DNA of 64,000 nt from Candidatus Poribacteria bacterium (GCA_022826645.1 JAJDUM010000007.1:53062-117061); one strand, 5' to 3'; shown: positions 44,230-54,002, counted from the first letter of the stretch. Numbers and translations: made by a program. Notes: generated by a model not told the origin, from the letters alone.

Positions 44230-45719
44230 TGAAATCTATTGATAATCTCCTCGACAGAATTGATAACCGACTCAATCCTATCGTTGTCAAAGAATTACGG
44301 CAAGCGGTGCAGGGAAAGTTCCTAATTGTGATACTAATCTGTTTTCTTTGTCTTCAACTGCTTATCATGGGACTATTCCTGATAACAGATGAATCTATTT
44401 CTACATCTTTCAATGCGGGACTGAACACCTTTCGGGTATTACAGAGCATTCTGTTTGGGACATGCCTGCTGTTTGTGCCTGCCTATACAGGCATTCGGCT
44501 GGCAAGCGAGCGAGCCGATGCCAATGTGGATCTCCTATTTATAACGACCCTTGCACCGCGATCGATCATCTGGGGAAAGTTCCTCGCAGCGCTTGTTATT
44601 ACCGTTCTCCTCTATAGTGCCGGTATGCCATTTATGACCTTCACCTACCTGTTACGTGGTGTTGATTTGCCGTCGGTTTTCATTCTGCTCGCACTCAATT
44701 TCATTGTGGTCGCGGTAAGCATCCAGTGTGCCATGTTCATAGGCTGCATACCCGCCAATCGGGTTTTCAAGGTGATTCTCGGTGTAGGTTGGTTTGTTAT
44801 TATCATTGTTATTTTTTTTACTCTAATCGCAATCACGTTCGCGCCTGATGGACTTCTGCACTCCGGCATGGGGAGTCAACTCAGATCTTGGGAATTCTGG
44901 CGAAATGCGTTGACTGTGCTCGTCGGTGGACTATCACTTATCGGCATCTGTGCCTTACTGTCGACCGCGCTGATAAGTCCTGTCTCCACCAATCGGGCAC
45001 TACCTGTGCGCATCTTTATTACGGCAGTATGGGTTTTGAGCGGAGCCAGTGCAGCGATCTGGAGCATAGATGTTAATGACTTCAACCCTGTTATGGTGTG
45101 GGCAATCGTAAATACTCTCTTGCATTCCATCGGGCTATTTGTTGCTGTCAGCGAACGGGAGCGTTTGGGGTGGCGGGTTCGCCGCACTGTTCCACGCAGA
45201 TGGGTGTTTCGGCCACTGGCATTTCTTTTTTATAGCGGTGCTGGCGGTGGTGTAGTGTGGTCTTCTTTGATAATAACTTTGACGGTGCTATCTGCGGTGG
45301 CGTGGTTGACTGTTTTTCCGCACATGGAAACCGGTGATGAGATGCACCGCATCGCACCACCAGCTATTTTGGGGTTGTATGCATTCAGCTATGCGTTGGG
45401 AGCTTCGCTGATAAGAAGAAACTTTCTCGCGGACCGAGTTACCAACACCCATACGTGGATAATTGCCCTCGTTCTTTTGGGTGTCACAACAACAATTATA
45501 CCGCTCGCCCTCTTCTTTGTTCGCGGGAAATGGGAGGAGAATTCGCTGGTCATGAGCCCCCTCGGCGCCTTTCTGTTTCATGAAAGTGCGGTTGTCCCTT
45601 TTAGTTTAGTTGTCTCGATTTTTTGTGCTGTGGTCATTGGTGTGCTCAGTCTGCCATGGTTCATCAGGCAGTTTAGCGGCTTTCGACCGGCCTTAGAAAC
45701 AGAACAGCAAACCGCTTGA
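44229..45719 (+). CDS. ABC-2 family transporter permease
   Basis: Integral membrane protein of 496 residues with about twelve hydrophobic segments. It begins with NPIVVKELRQAVQGKF, the pattern of ABC-2 permeases that contact the ATPase, and the first helix is FLIVILICFLCLQLLIMGLF. The start is a GTG sharing its first base with the stop of the ATPase gene, so translation is coupled. A DUF4340 partner is expected by family habit but is absent here; one lies at 6352. Confidence 0.88.
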   Translation: MKSIDNLLDRIDNRLNPIVVKELRQAVQGKFLIVILICFLCLQLLIMGLFLITDESISTSFNAGLNTFRVLQSILFGTCLLFVPAYTGIRLASERADANVDLLFITTLAPRSIIWGKFLAALVITVLLYSAGMPFMTFTYLLRGVDLPSVFILLALNFIVVAVSIQCAMFIGCIPANRVFKVILGVGWFVIIIVIFFTLIAITFAPDGLLHSGMGSQLRSWEFWRNALTVLVGGLSLIGICALLSTALISPVSTNRALPVRIFITAVWVLSGASAAIWSIDVNDFNPVMVWAIVNTLLHSIGLFVAVSERERLGWRVRRTVPRRWVFRPLAFLFYSGAGGGVVWSSLIITLTVLSAVAWLTVFPHMETGDEMHRIAPPAILGLYAFSYALGASLIRRNFLADRVTNTHTWIIALVLLGVTTTIIPLALFFVRGKWEENSLVMSPLGAFLFHESAVVPFSLVVSIFCAVVIGVLSLPWFIRQFSGFRPALETEQQTA

Positions 45720-45737
45720 GGAAACGGATCCAGATAG

Positions 45738-45994
45738 TGAAACCGAGTTTCCCAAATTCCCGGTAACTCCCCTGACAAGGGGGCTGGGACGATAGGGGAT
45801 CTTCTCTCCCCCGATAAATCGGGATTCAAAGCAACTTGTCTTTCCCTTCTTATCAGAGGGGTTGAGGATTTAGCGGGTTGGCTGTGCCTCGGGAGTGTCG
45901 AAGCAATGCTGAAATCTAGCATAGCTGGCCTACTTTCTCATTCAGCAACCCAATTGGTCAATTAACTAATGAACCAATGAACGAATGAACCAAT
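45738..45994. repeat. Composite of several dispersed repeats
   Basis: The 343-base gap 45720-46062 holds no gene but four repeat types: an AAACCGAGTTTCCC string (45738-45755), the exact inverse of the 26042-26069 repeat at 45809-45836, a segment at 45864-45928 related to 53878-53942, and AATGAAC-type units at 45960-45994. They interrupt the MoxR/vWA gene cluster between the permease and the BatA-like gene. Confidence 0.7.
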
Positions 45995-46062
45995 CTTGCT
46001 CCAGCAAGGTGGCAGCTTGCGTTATTCCAGACCTAAGAACCCCAGACCGGCGGCGGTGATCT

Positions 46063-47850
46063 ATGATCCCTACCTTCACATTTCCACTCGGCTTCCTCTC
46101 ACTTCTGGCGATTCTGGGACTTGCCGCCATCTATCTGCTCCGCACCCGATCGCGACGTTACCCTGTGTCCAGTCTGATGCTATGGGTCAACCAGCAGCAG
46201 GCGCGGGAAGGTGGTTTGCGCGTTGATCGGCTGCAGACATCGCTCCTATTCTTACTGGAATTACTCGCTATTATATTGCTTGCCCTCGCAGTGGCAGCTC
46301 CAATTATTCGGACATCACAAGGTGCGGTCCCACTGATGGTCGTTCTTGATGACTCCTTTTCGATGTTGGCAGGTACAGGTGATATGCCCAAAAGCCGAGC
46401 GATTGCAGCACTTGACGAGAAACTTGCGTCTCGAAGGTTCAATCTACTTGCAAACCGCCGTTACGCAGTCCGTTACGTGCTTGCCGGCACAGAACCACAG
46501 TTGTTAAACGAAACCGCACGAACGACAGCCGAAGCAATTGCACAACTTGATGCGTGGCACTGTCTTTCACCTTTCGCAGACTTGGAAGCGGCGATAAGCC
46601 TCGCTGCTGAGCTCGGGGGTGCCAACGCTCTCATACTGGTCCTCACAGATGATTCGCCACCAGAACTAATGGAGTCAGACCGGATGCAGTGGTGGTCATT
46701 CGGAATTTCTCGGTCCAACGTTGCGTTTGTCAACGCTACCCGAACTGCCACCGATTCGGGCGACCGGTGTCTGTTAGAAATAACCAATCTTTCTCCAGAT
46801 GTGCGCAGCACAGAGTTGATCGTGGAAGCGGTAGGCGCCGCTGAGGGAGAATTAACACCACCGCTGCACCATTCCACGCTCGAAATGGATCCACGGACGA
46901 CGCGCCGAATTTTCCTTAATCTTCCGCCCGAAACACCCCCGTTGCGTGCACGAATTGGGGACGATGTGCTTGCCATTGATAACGAGGTTACGCTTTTGCC
47001 ACAACCGCGAAAACCGGTGCTTGTCGATATCCGTATTAAAGACGCACGGCTCCGTTCGCTTGTTGAGGACGCATTGACATCGGCCGACAGGGCCAAGTCC
47101 GTAAAAATCGGTCATGAGCTGCTGTTTCTTGATGATACCGCGACTGCCGATGATTCCGTTGAGGCATGGTCAATGCGAATTATCACTGAATCGGAAACAT
47201 CGGCTTATCTCGGTCCCTTTGTTATTGATCTGACCCATCCATTAACTGAAGGACTTTCGCTCGACGGGGTAGTATGGGGAGCTGGTATGAAAGAGCAGTT
47301 TATGGGTACACCAATTATCACCGCCGGAAACGTGCCCCTACTGACCGATACCGAGCAGCTCACGGGAGCCCATGAAATCCGACTACGTTTGCATCCAGAT
47401 TTTTCGACACTCCAAAATTCGCCAAACTGGCCCATCCTGATGTGGAATCTCCTTCAGTGGCGAGCCTCCCAAACACCCGGATTGGAACGTACCAATCTTC
47501 GCTTAGGGGACCTCACCACACTGAGAACTGAGTTAGGGGTATCATCTGTGGAGGTTACTTCACCGGATGGTGAGTTACATGTACAGTCTGTACTCGACAG
47601 AACCATAAACCTTAAAGCTGAAATGGTCGGTATCTATGAGATACGTGCAGGCACCGATCAATATGCCTTCTCCTCAAACGCACTGTACCAATCCGAGTCA
47701 GACCTGACCGCTAAGACTACAGGACGGTGGGGTGCCTGGGGAGAAGCGACGCTGCGATGGTGGGGCTACCAAAGTTTTGCGTGGTTCTTCCTACTGCTCG
47801 CCATTGGTATCCTAACACTGCACCTGATTCTTGTGAAACATGAAACATAG
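46063..47850 (+). CDS. BatA/vWA-domain membrane protein
   Basis: Protein of 595 residues. The N-terminus is a BatA-type membrane domain: FPLGFLSLLAILGLAAIYLL, then RRYPVSSLMLWVNQQ, then LLFLLELLAIILLALAVAAP. A vWA domain follows with the MIDAS DxSxS as VVLDDSFSM (Asp96, Ser98, Ser100). A last transmembrane helix is near 570-590. vWA proteins are the usual partners of MoxR ATPases. It sits between the exporter and two unrelated small genes. Confidence 0.85.
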   Translation: MIPTFTFPLGFLSLLAILGLAAIYLLRTRSRRYPVSSLMLWVNQQQAREGGLRVDRLQTSLLFLLELLAIILLALAVAAPIIRTSQGAVPLMVVLDDSFSMLAGTGDMPKSRAIAALDEKLASRRFNLLANRRYAVRYVLAGTEPQLLNETARTTAEAIAQLDAWHCLSPFADLEAAISLAAELGGANALILVLTDDSPPELMESDRMQWWSFGISRSNVAFVNATRTATDSGDRCLLEITNLSPDVRSTELIVEAVGAAEGELTPPLHHSTLEMDPRTTRRIFLNLPPETPPLRARIGDDVLAIDNEVTLLPQPRKPVLVDIRIKDARLRSLVEDALTSADRAKSVKIGHELLFLDDTATADDSVEAWSMRIITESETSAYLGPFVIDLTHPLTEGLSLDGVVWGAGMKEQFMGTPIITAGNVPLLTDTEQLTGAHEIRLRLHPDFSTLQNSPNWPILMWNLLQWRASQTPGLERTNLRLGDLTTLRTELGVSSVEVTSPDGELHVQSVLDRTINLKAEMVGIYEIRAGTDQYAFSSNALYQSESDLTAKTTGRWGAWGEATLRWWGYQSFAWFFLLLAIGILTLHLILVKHET

Positions 47851-47901
47851 TATTATCACACATTGCCTAGAGTAGAGCAATTTGCCACGGAGGTGCCTAA
47901 A

Positions 47902-48345
47902 ATGAGAGTGTTCCACCTGAAAACCGAACAGAAAATTGAGAAGCCGCAAGACGAACTTTTTAGTTTCTTTTCAGATGCTTATAACCTTGCTGAGATAACC
48001 CCACCTTGGCTCGATTTCCAAATGTTGACACCCGCACCTATTGAGATGAAAGTCGGAACCCTGATTGACTATCGCCTTAAATTGCGTGGTGTTCCCATCC
48101 GCTGGCAGAGCGAGATAACAGATTGGAGTCCTCCCCACGCCTTCACTGATGAGCAACGCCGAGGACCCTACCGACGTTGGATTCATACGCATACCTTTGT
48201 TCCTGTTTCCGATGGTACGCTGGTCAGGGATGAAGTGGAGTACGCGGTACTTGGCGGTAGCCTCATTCAAAAATTTTTCGTCGCTCCAGACATAGAGAAA
48301 ATTTTCGCCTACCGGGCAGCCAAACTGAAAGAACTCATCGGGTAG
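47902..48345 (+). CDS. SRPBCC (START-like) superfamily protein
   Basis: Cytoplasmic protein of 147 residues with a START-like ligand-binding fold. MRVFHLKTEQKIEKPQDELFSFFSD is the usual start, split here as MRVFHLKTEQ and EKPQDELFSFFSDAYN, followed by LAEITPPWLDF, PIRWQSEITDW and VRDEVEYAVLGG. The family binds hydrophobic small molecules or acts as cyclases. I chose the ATG at 47902, preceded by GGAGGTG; the frame continues back to 47863 without support. It is an unexpected member of the MoxR/vWA cluster. Confidence 0.85.
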   Translation: MRVFHLKTEQKIEKPQDELFSFFSDAYNLAEITPPWLDFQMLTPAPIEMKVGTLIDYRLKLRGVPIRWQSEITDWSPPHAFTDEQRRGPYRRWIHTHTFVPVSDGTLVRDEVEYAVLGGSLIQKFFVAPDIEKIFAYRAAKLKELIG

Positions 48346-48406
48346 CTGTGTGAAATGGTGTGAAGCTGGTATAAAGCATCTTAGCCATCAGAACTTGGAG
48401 GAATCG

Positions 48407-49690
48407 GTGAGCAAACAGCAGATCTCTGAAACAGGTAGCTATCGTCATGACAATCTCCTTGATTTGACCGCTGCCCCGCACGAGGTAGGACTGTCGTCAG
48501 AACGACTTGAATGCGTCTCCTCCACTACCCAAGGTTTCATTGAGGATGAAGAACTCGCGGGGGCAGTCACGCTGGTCGCCCGGCGGGGCAAGGTCGCCCA
48601 CTTTGAAGCATACGGCATGATGGATATCGAAGCGGATAAGCCGATGGAAGAAGATACAATCTTCCGGATTTACTCGATGACCAAGCCGATCGCCGCTGTA
48701 GGCATAATGATGCTCTGTGAGGAAGGGAAACTGACACTCGATGCACCCGCTGCCGCATATCTACCCGAATTGGATGGCCTGGAGGTGGCACAGGACCCGG
48801 ACGCTGATCTGTTCACGCCCATGAAAGCGAACCGGGAAATGACCGTTCAAGATCTAATGCAGCACACTGCTGGATTGCCCGGCGCTGTCCGGTATATGGC
48901 AGGCACAACTGCGGTCGATAAGTGCTATCGTGAAGCGGGGTTGGACCGCCTGCATGAGTGCAATCTACAGGAGCTTGTCGAGCGTCTCGGTAAAATCCCA
49001 CTGCTATATCAGCCGGGAACCAAATGGCACTACAGCATCGCCGCCGATGTCTTAGGAAGGCTCATCGAAGTCGCTTCCGGTCAAGCCTTCGACCAATTCC
49101 TGGCAGAGCGAATTTTCCAGCCCTTGGGAATGGTGGATACCGGGTTCTATGTACCGTCAGAGAAGATCGAACGGTTGGCAGGCATGTACGGTCCAAAACC
49201 GGCGGGAGGTCTCCAGACCATTGATGCACCGGAGGGCGGCACCGGTTACATATCCAAGACCAGTTTCATAGAGAAACCGAAATTCCTATCCGCTGGCGGA
49301 GGCTTAGTTTCGACAGCCTCCGACTTCGCCCGATTCTGTCTGATGCTCTCATGTAAGGGGACGCTATCCGGAAACCGGTTACTGAATGCGGAGTCCGTCG
49401 AGTTGATGACTCGCAACCATTTACCCGATAACCTGATACCACTCGATAAGAAACCAAACGACCGCTATGGGGGACTCGGTTTCGGACTTGGTGTTTCGGT
49501 CCGCGTTCACCAAACCGATTGGGTGCCTGCGTCCCAAATCGGTGAGTACGGCTGGATCGGCGGAACCAGCACCGAATTCTGGATCTCACCACGGGACGAG
49601 CTGGTAGCGATTACCTTGGCACAATACATCCCCTTTTCCCCACTGAGCCACACCGTTAAACCGCTGGTCTACGCGGCGATATGTAATTGA
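48407..49690 (+). CDS. Beta-lactamase-family serine hydrolase
   Basis: Class C/penicillin-binding-protein-like hydrolase of 427 residues. The SxxK is Ser90-Lys93 in YSMTKPIAA, and the tyrosine of the second motif is Tyr209 in WHYSIAADVLG. A GWIGGTSTEFWISP segment stands for the third motif. No signal peptide is seen, so it probably acts in the cytoplasm as an esterase or peptidase rather than on the cell wall. I chose the GTG at 48407 with GGAGG upstream. It lies 13 bases before the vWA/GATase gene. Confidence 0.88.
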   Translation: MSKQQISETGSYRHDNLLDLTAAPHEVGLSSERLECVSSTTQGFIEDEELAGAVTLVARRGKVAHFEAYGMMDIEADKPMEEDTIFRIYSMTKPIAAVGIMMLCEEGKLTLDAPAAAYLPELDGLEVAQDPDADLFTPMKANREMTVQDLMQHTAGLPGAVRYMAGTTAVDKCYREAGLDRLHECNLQELVERLGKIPLLYQPGTKWHYSIAADVLGRLIEVASGQAFDQFLAERIFQPLGMVDTGFYVPSEKIERLAGMYGPKPAGGLQTIDAPEGGTGYISKTSFIEKPKFLSAGGGLVSTASDFARFCLMLSCKGTLSGNRLLNAESVELMTRNHLPDNLIPLDKKPNDRYGGLGFGLGVSVRVHQTDWVPASQIGEYGWIGGTSTEFWISPRDELVAITLAQYIPFSPLSHTVKPLVYAAICN

Positions 49691-49703
49691 CACCATTACA
49701 CCC

Positions 49704-52478
49704 ATGACACTCCTACAGCCAATCTGGCTGCTCCTACTCATTCCCCTAATCATATCTCTGCGTGTCTGGAGACTTCCCTCTCGCTTCTTGGAGGTGCTCC
49801 GTCTATTGGTGCTGTGCCTGATCCTACTTGCGATGTGTGGTCTTGCTGTGAAATTGCCGAGCCGGACAGGTACAGTTGTCGTTGTGTCGGACAGAAGCCA
49901 GTCGATGCCTCCCGACAGTGATGCCAGGCAAAAGGAAGCGATCGATCTCATCCAAGGTGCCATGAAGAGCGATCATAACCTTGCTGTCGTTTCTTTCGGC
50001 AGGGTTGTCACCGTTGAACAATCTCCCCAAAGTGGAAAGTTTGCCGGTTTTGTCAGTGAAGTTCACGGTGACGCTTCCGATCTGAATGGGGCCATTGAGA
50101 AAGCGGCAGCGCTCATCCCGCGGGATGCGCCCGGCAGGGTGCTCCTGCTCTCCGATGGACGATGGACAGGAAAAGATCCATCCGGGATAGCCGCTCAAGC
50201 CGCAGCGCGAGGCATCCCCCTCGATTATCGTCTCATGCAGCGAACCTCGACAAACGATATCGCTATTTCCCAGATAGATGCGCCAGAGACGGTCAACCCC
50301 GGCGAATCCTTCATGCTCGCTGCATGGGTACACGCACCAGTTCCCAGCGAAATCTCATTTGAATTGTTCCGCGGGAACCAACGGTTAGCAGCTGGTGCGC
50401 GAAACGTGCCCTCCGGCCTCAGTCGTCTCATCTTTCGGGACAAGGCGACACAACCGGGAACCCATCAGTACACCGTGCGGATTTCAGGAGCAGAAACCGA
50501 TCCGGTGCCAGAGAATAACACGGCAAAAATTCTGGTCGGCATCAGAGGTCCGCGTCCAATCTTACACGTTGCTAACGCTTCCGACTCGGGGTTGGTGCGT
50601 CTGCTACGGGTGGGTGGACTGGACCTAAAATCGGCTCCACCGTCGGCGTATCGTTGGTCGCTTGATGAACTGTCAGGGTATTCCGCTGTGTTAATCGAAA
50701 ACGTGTTGGCAGAGGAGATTGGACTCCGCGGCATGGAAAACCTCGCCGTTTGGGTCAAGGAGACTGGGTCGGGACTTATGATGACAGGCGGTAAATACGC
50801 TTACGGTCCGGGCGGCTATTTCAGATCGCCGCTTGAACCAATTATGCCGGTCTTGATGGAGTTGCGGCGAGAGCACCGGAAGTTATCACTGGCGATTGTC
50901 GTCGCCATGGATCGGTCTGGCAGCATGTCAATGACAGTGGGCGACGGAAGAACGAAAATGCAACTAGCAAATCTCGCCACTGCAGAAGTGTTAGATATGC
51001 TGTCACCGATGGATGAATTCGGTGTGGTTGCGGTTGACAGTTCGCCTCACATCGTTGTAAACCTTGCACCGATTGAGGATCAGTCGAGCAACCGGGGTAG
51101 AATTCTGCGCATCCGTTCACAAGGCGGTGGGATCTTCGTCTATGAGGCACTTTCTGCCGCAGCCAGGATGCTCGTGAAAGCCGAAGCCGGTACCCGGCAT
51201 ATCATCCTTTTTGCAGATGCCGCTGATTCAGAGCAACCCGGACGATACCGCGAACTGCTCGAGGAATGTCGAAAAGCTAACATAACCGTCAGCGTTGTCG
51301 GATTGGGCACAGCCAGTGACGTCGACGCCGACTTACTCCGTGACATCGCTCGCCGCGGGGAAGGACGTGTCTTTTTTACCCAAAACGCCCAAGAATTGCC
51401 ACGCCTGTTTGCACAAGATACCTTCGTTGTTGCACGTAGCACATTCATTGAAGAGCTGACCGTAGTTCGGACGACGGGGGGCATGGTCTCTCTGACCGGG
51501 AGGGGACATCAGATACCGACTCCGATCGGCGGGTATAATCTCTGTTACATCCGGCCTAGCGCGAATCTCGCCGCAGTGACGGTGGATGAGTACGAAGCAC
51601 CAGTTGTGGCAGCATGGCAGGCAGGGATTGGTCGGGTACTCTGCTACACAGGCGAAGCCGATGGGGTGTTTACGGGTCCCATTGCAGGTTGGAAGGACGT
51701 TGGGAATTTTCTCACGAGCCTCGCGCGCTGGACAGCAGGTGATAGCGGAAGCCTACCCGATGAGATGCTACTAACGCAAACAGTCAGAAACGGAATCAAT
51801 GTGGTACAGCTTCATCTGAATCCAGAGCGGGAAGCGGAGGTCTTCAAAGAACTACCCACCGTGAAAGTACTCCGTGGTGCTGTTGGACAAACACCATCTG
51901 TTGATGAAACCAAGCTATCTTGGAGATCTGCCGATACCCTCGCTGTAGACATCCCAATCCACGGGAGCGAAACAGTATTAGCAACGGTAGAGGTTCCGGG
52001 CGGCGGAAATATATCGCTACCTCCTGTCTGTCTACCCTATTCACCGGAGTTCAAACCTGCTCGCACCGAATCGGGGGTTGCAACGCTGGAGCGACTGGCA
52101 AAAGTGACCGACGGGAAACAGAGGATTAATCTGGGGGAGATCTGGGATGACTTGCCACGACAGTCCCGTCTAATCTCGCTCCAACCATGGCTACTAATTG
52201 CCGCACTCATCCTGCTACTTCTCGAAATCTTGGAACGCCGCGCAGGCTTGCTATCCATGGGACACGGACGTCGGTTTGTAACAGCAGTGTCACAACGGAT
52301 ACCACGGGAAGAGCGCGAGGTAGCTCAAGCGACCGCACCACCCTCGACTGAGGAGACGGCACAGTCCACGCCAGAAAAAACGGAAAAACCTGAAACACCT
52401 CCTGAACGGGAGGGAATGCTTGATGCTTTAAGTCAGGCACGAAAGCGAGCAAGCGGACGGACAGGACACCAGAGATAA
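49704..52478 (+). CDS. Double vWA/GATase-like membrane protein
   Basis: Protein of 924 residues. N-terminal helices (WLLLLIPLIISLRVW and VLRLLVLCLILLAMCGL) precede a first vWA-like domain with VVVSDRSQSM (Asp63, Ser65, Ser67). A GATase-like region includes ENLAVWVKETGSGLMMTGG and YGPGGYF (about 345-375). A second, complete vWA has VVAMDRSGSM (Asp403, Ser405, Ser407). A last helix (LLIAALILLLLEIL) is followed by a Glu/Thr/Pro-rich tail. Both MIDAS sites are kept. It is the largest vWA partner of the MoxR system here. Confidence 0.85.
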   Translation: MTLLQPIWLLLLIPLIISLRVWRLPSRFLEVLRLLVLCLILLAMCGLAVKLPSRTGTVVVVSDRSQSMPPDSDARQKEAIDLIQGAMKSDHNLAVVSFGRVVTVEQSPQSGKFAGFVSEVHGDASDLNGAIEKAAALIPRDAPGRVLLLSDGRWTGKDPSGIAAQAAARGIPLDYRLMQRTSTNDIAISQIDAPETVNPGESFMLAAWVHAPVPSEISFELFRGNQRLAAGARNVPSGLSRLIFRDKATQPGTHQYTVRISGAETDPVPENNTAKILVGIRGPRPILHVANASDSGLVRLLRVGGLDLKSAPPSAYRWSLDELSGYSAVLIENVLAEEIGLRGMENLAVWVKETGSGLMMTGGKYAYGPGGYFRSPLEPIMPVLMELRREHRKLSLAIVVAMDRSGSMSMTVGDGRTKMQLANLATAEVLDMLSPMDEFGVVAVDSSPHIVVNLAPIEDQSSNRGRILRIRSQGGGIFVYEALSAAARMLVKAEAGTRHIILFADAADSEQPGRYRELLEECRKANITVSVVGLGTASDVDADLLRDIARRGEGRVFFTQNAQELPRLFAQDTFVVARSTFIEELTVVRTTGGMVSLTGRGHQIPTPIGGYNLCYIRPSANLAAVTVDEYEAPVVAAWQAGIGRVLCYTGEADGVFTGPIAGWKDVGNFLTSLARWTAGDSGSLPDEMLLTQTVRNGINVVQLHLNPEREAEVFKELPTVKVLRGAVGQTPSVDETKLSWRSADTLAVDIPIHGSETVLATVEVPGGGNISLPPVCLPYSPEFKPARTESGVATLERLAKVTDGKQRINLGEIWDDLPRQSRLISLQPWLLIAALILLLLEILERRAGLLSMGHGRRFVTAVSQRIPREEREVAQATAPPSTEETAQSTPEKTEKPETPPEREGMLDALSQARKRASGRTGHQR

Positions 52479-52624
52479 AACGCATCAGGAACGCCTTTAC
52501 TTGTTATGTTTATTCAAATACTAGCTATTCAAGACCGTCGGTTTTCTCGTAGGGGCAGGGCGATTCAGCCTACGTATTGCCTGTCAACTTACGCTATAAT
52601 AAATAACCAGATTATCAAAACCGT

Positions 52625-53497
52625 ATGAACGAAATCTACCGACAATACCTCATAGACGGCGAACGTGCAGGGACGCGATATGCCTTAACCGCACCGCGTA
52701 ATGTTCCCTTCGGGGCTGCAGGCAGTCAGATGGGGAAGCGTCCGGGCAGTTCGCTCGAGTTTATCGATCACCGCGAATACCAACCAGGCGATGACCTGCG
52801 CCGAATTGACTGGGGAGGCTTCGCTCGAAGTGATAAATTGACCGTTAAGCTGTATCGCGACGAAGTCAGTCCGCATCTGGATGTCGTCATTGACGGTTCT
52901 GTTTCCATGGCACTTGAGGATAGTCCCAAGGCGCAAGCAACACTCGGATTAGCGGCGGTCTTTGCCACTGCCGCAGCAAATGCCGGTTACTCCCACACCG
53001 CTTGGACAGCAGGAGACGGGTGTCAGCAGGTGGACAACGGGACCGACCGACCATCAGTATGGGAAGAAATCGACTTTACGCATCGCGGGGACCTGCCAAC
53101 CTCATTTGCGAAGCTTCCACCATTATGGCGGCCATATGGATTGCGTGTGCTGCTCAGCGACCTACTCTGGCTGGGAGATCCATTAACGACGTTGGCACAG
53201 TTTGCCGAGCGAGCGACAGCAGTCATTGTTGTGCAGGTGTTAGCTGAGGTTGACGTGAATCCAACCGCACGCGGCAACCTCCGACTCGTTGATTCGGAGA
53301 CAGATGTCGCGCAAGAAATCTTCATAGACAGCGTTGCTGAAAAACGATATCGCGATGCGCTTGCGCGCCATCAGGAAAGTTGGCACCTCGCCGCGAAGCA
53401 GACTGGAGCCATTATGACAACAGTTGTCGCGGAGGAAATATTGAGCGACTGGCGACTGGACACGTTGGTTGCCGCGCAGGTCCTCACCATCGCATAA
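52625..53497 (+). CDS. DUF58 domain protein
   Basis: Protein of 290 residues that is the standard partner of MoxR and vWA proteins. The signature is FIDHREYQPGDDLRRIDW followed by ARSDKLTVKLYRDE. A vWA-like domain follows with VVIDGSVSM. No membrane helices are seen in this copy. It lies 146 bases after the vWA/GATase gene and more than 11 kb from moxR. Usually moxR and DUF58 genes adjoin. No good ribosome binding site precedes the ATG. Confidence 0.88.
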   Translation: MNEIYRQYLIDGERAGTRYALTAPRNVPFGAAGSQMGKRPGSSLEFIDHREYQPGDDLRRIDWGGFARSDKLTVKLYRDEVSPHLDVVIDGSVSMALEDSPKAQATLGLAAVFATAAANAGYSHTAWTAGDGCQQVDNGTDRPSVWEEIDFTHRGDLPTSFAKLPPLWRPYGLRVLLSDLLWLGDPLTTLAQFAERATAVIVVQVLAEVDVNPTARGNLRLVDSETDVAQEIFIDSVAEKRYRDALARHQESWHLAAKQTGAIMTTVVAEEILSDWRLDTLVAAQVLTIA

Positions 53498-53666
53498 AAG
53501 GCACGATCTGTAGCGTTGGTAGTTTTTCACGATAAATCAGTTCCATTGAAGTCGTGGCTGCCTTGAAATCCGAGAATTTTGTTGTCAAAATTTATAAAGA
53601 ACAGCTTTGTCGCATCTTTTTTCTGATAAAAATGCGTGTTTGGGCTTGACGCCTCATTAGTAAATG

Positions 53667-53696
53667 TTGCTAAATCACGGATATATTGTGTATAAT
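53667..53696 (+). promoter_or_regulatory. Candidate promoter of the TonB-receptor gene
   Basis: TTGCTA and TATAAT are 18 bases apart. Transcription would start near 53703 and leave a leader of about 300 bases before the receptor start. No other promoter is as clear in this gap. Confidence 0.45.
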
Positions 53697-53707
53697 ATAA
53701 ACAATAC

Positions 53708-53733
53708 ACCTGTATGTTGTGTTTAGATACAGG
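53708..53733 (+). promoter_or_regulatory. Leader hairpin CCTGTAT/ATACAGG
   Basis: Just downstream of the candidate promoter a perfect 7-base stem (CCTGTAT, ATACAGG) encloses a 12-base loop. A second hairpin (GCTGCC/GGCAGC) lies near 53952-53969, 35 bases before the start codon. I did not recognise a known riboswitch. Confidence 0.4.
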
Positions 53734-53860
53734 GGCGACCCAATTTCCTATGTTGCTGACAACGGGGAAATTGAGCCTTTATCCTATAACTGCCTTAATT
53801 ATGGTGAATTAGACAAATAAGTGGACATTTGCCGACAACTTCGACCTTCGTAAAGTTTCT

Positions 53861-53943
53861 GAAGTCCCCCTGACAAGGGGGATTTAGGGGGTTGGTTGTG
53901 TATTGAGAGTGTTCAAGTAATCCTAAAATCTACCATAGTTGGT
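53861..53943. repeat. Dispersed repeat with CCCCCTGACAAGGGGG hairpin
   Basis: CCCCCT and AGGGGG enclose GACA; then a segment (53878-53942) matches 45864-45928 with scattered differences, both starting GATTTAG-GGGTTGG and ending ACC/AGCATAG-TGG. It sits in the TonB-gene leader. Confidence 0.65.
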
Positions 53944-54002
53944 TCACGGCTTGCTGCCAATCGAGGCAGCGCCCAACAACACTACCCAATAGGGGAGGTA
54001 AA

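Noticed and set aside
46473..47096. 207-codon minus-strand frame within the BatA/vWA gene
   Set aside because: It is a low-complexity Ser/Arg-rich shadow of the real gene, caused by codon bias.
48407..49690. A beta-lactamase giving antibiotic resistance
   Set aside because: No signal peptide is visible and the family contains many esterases and peptidases, so a resistance role is not supported.
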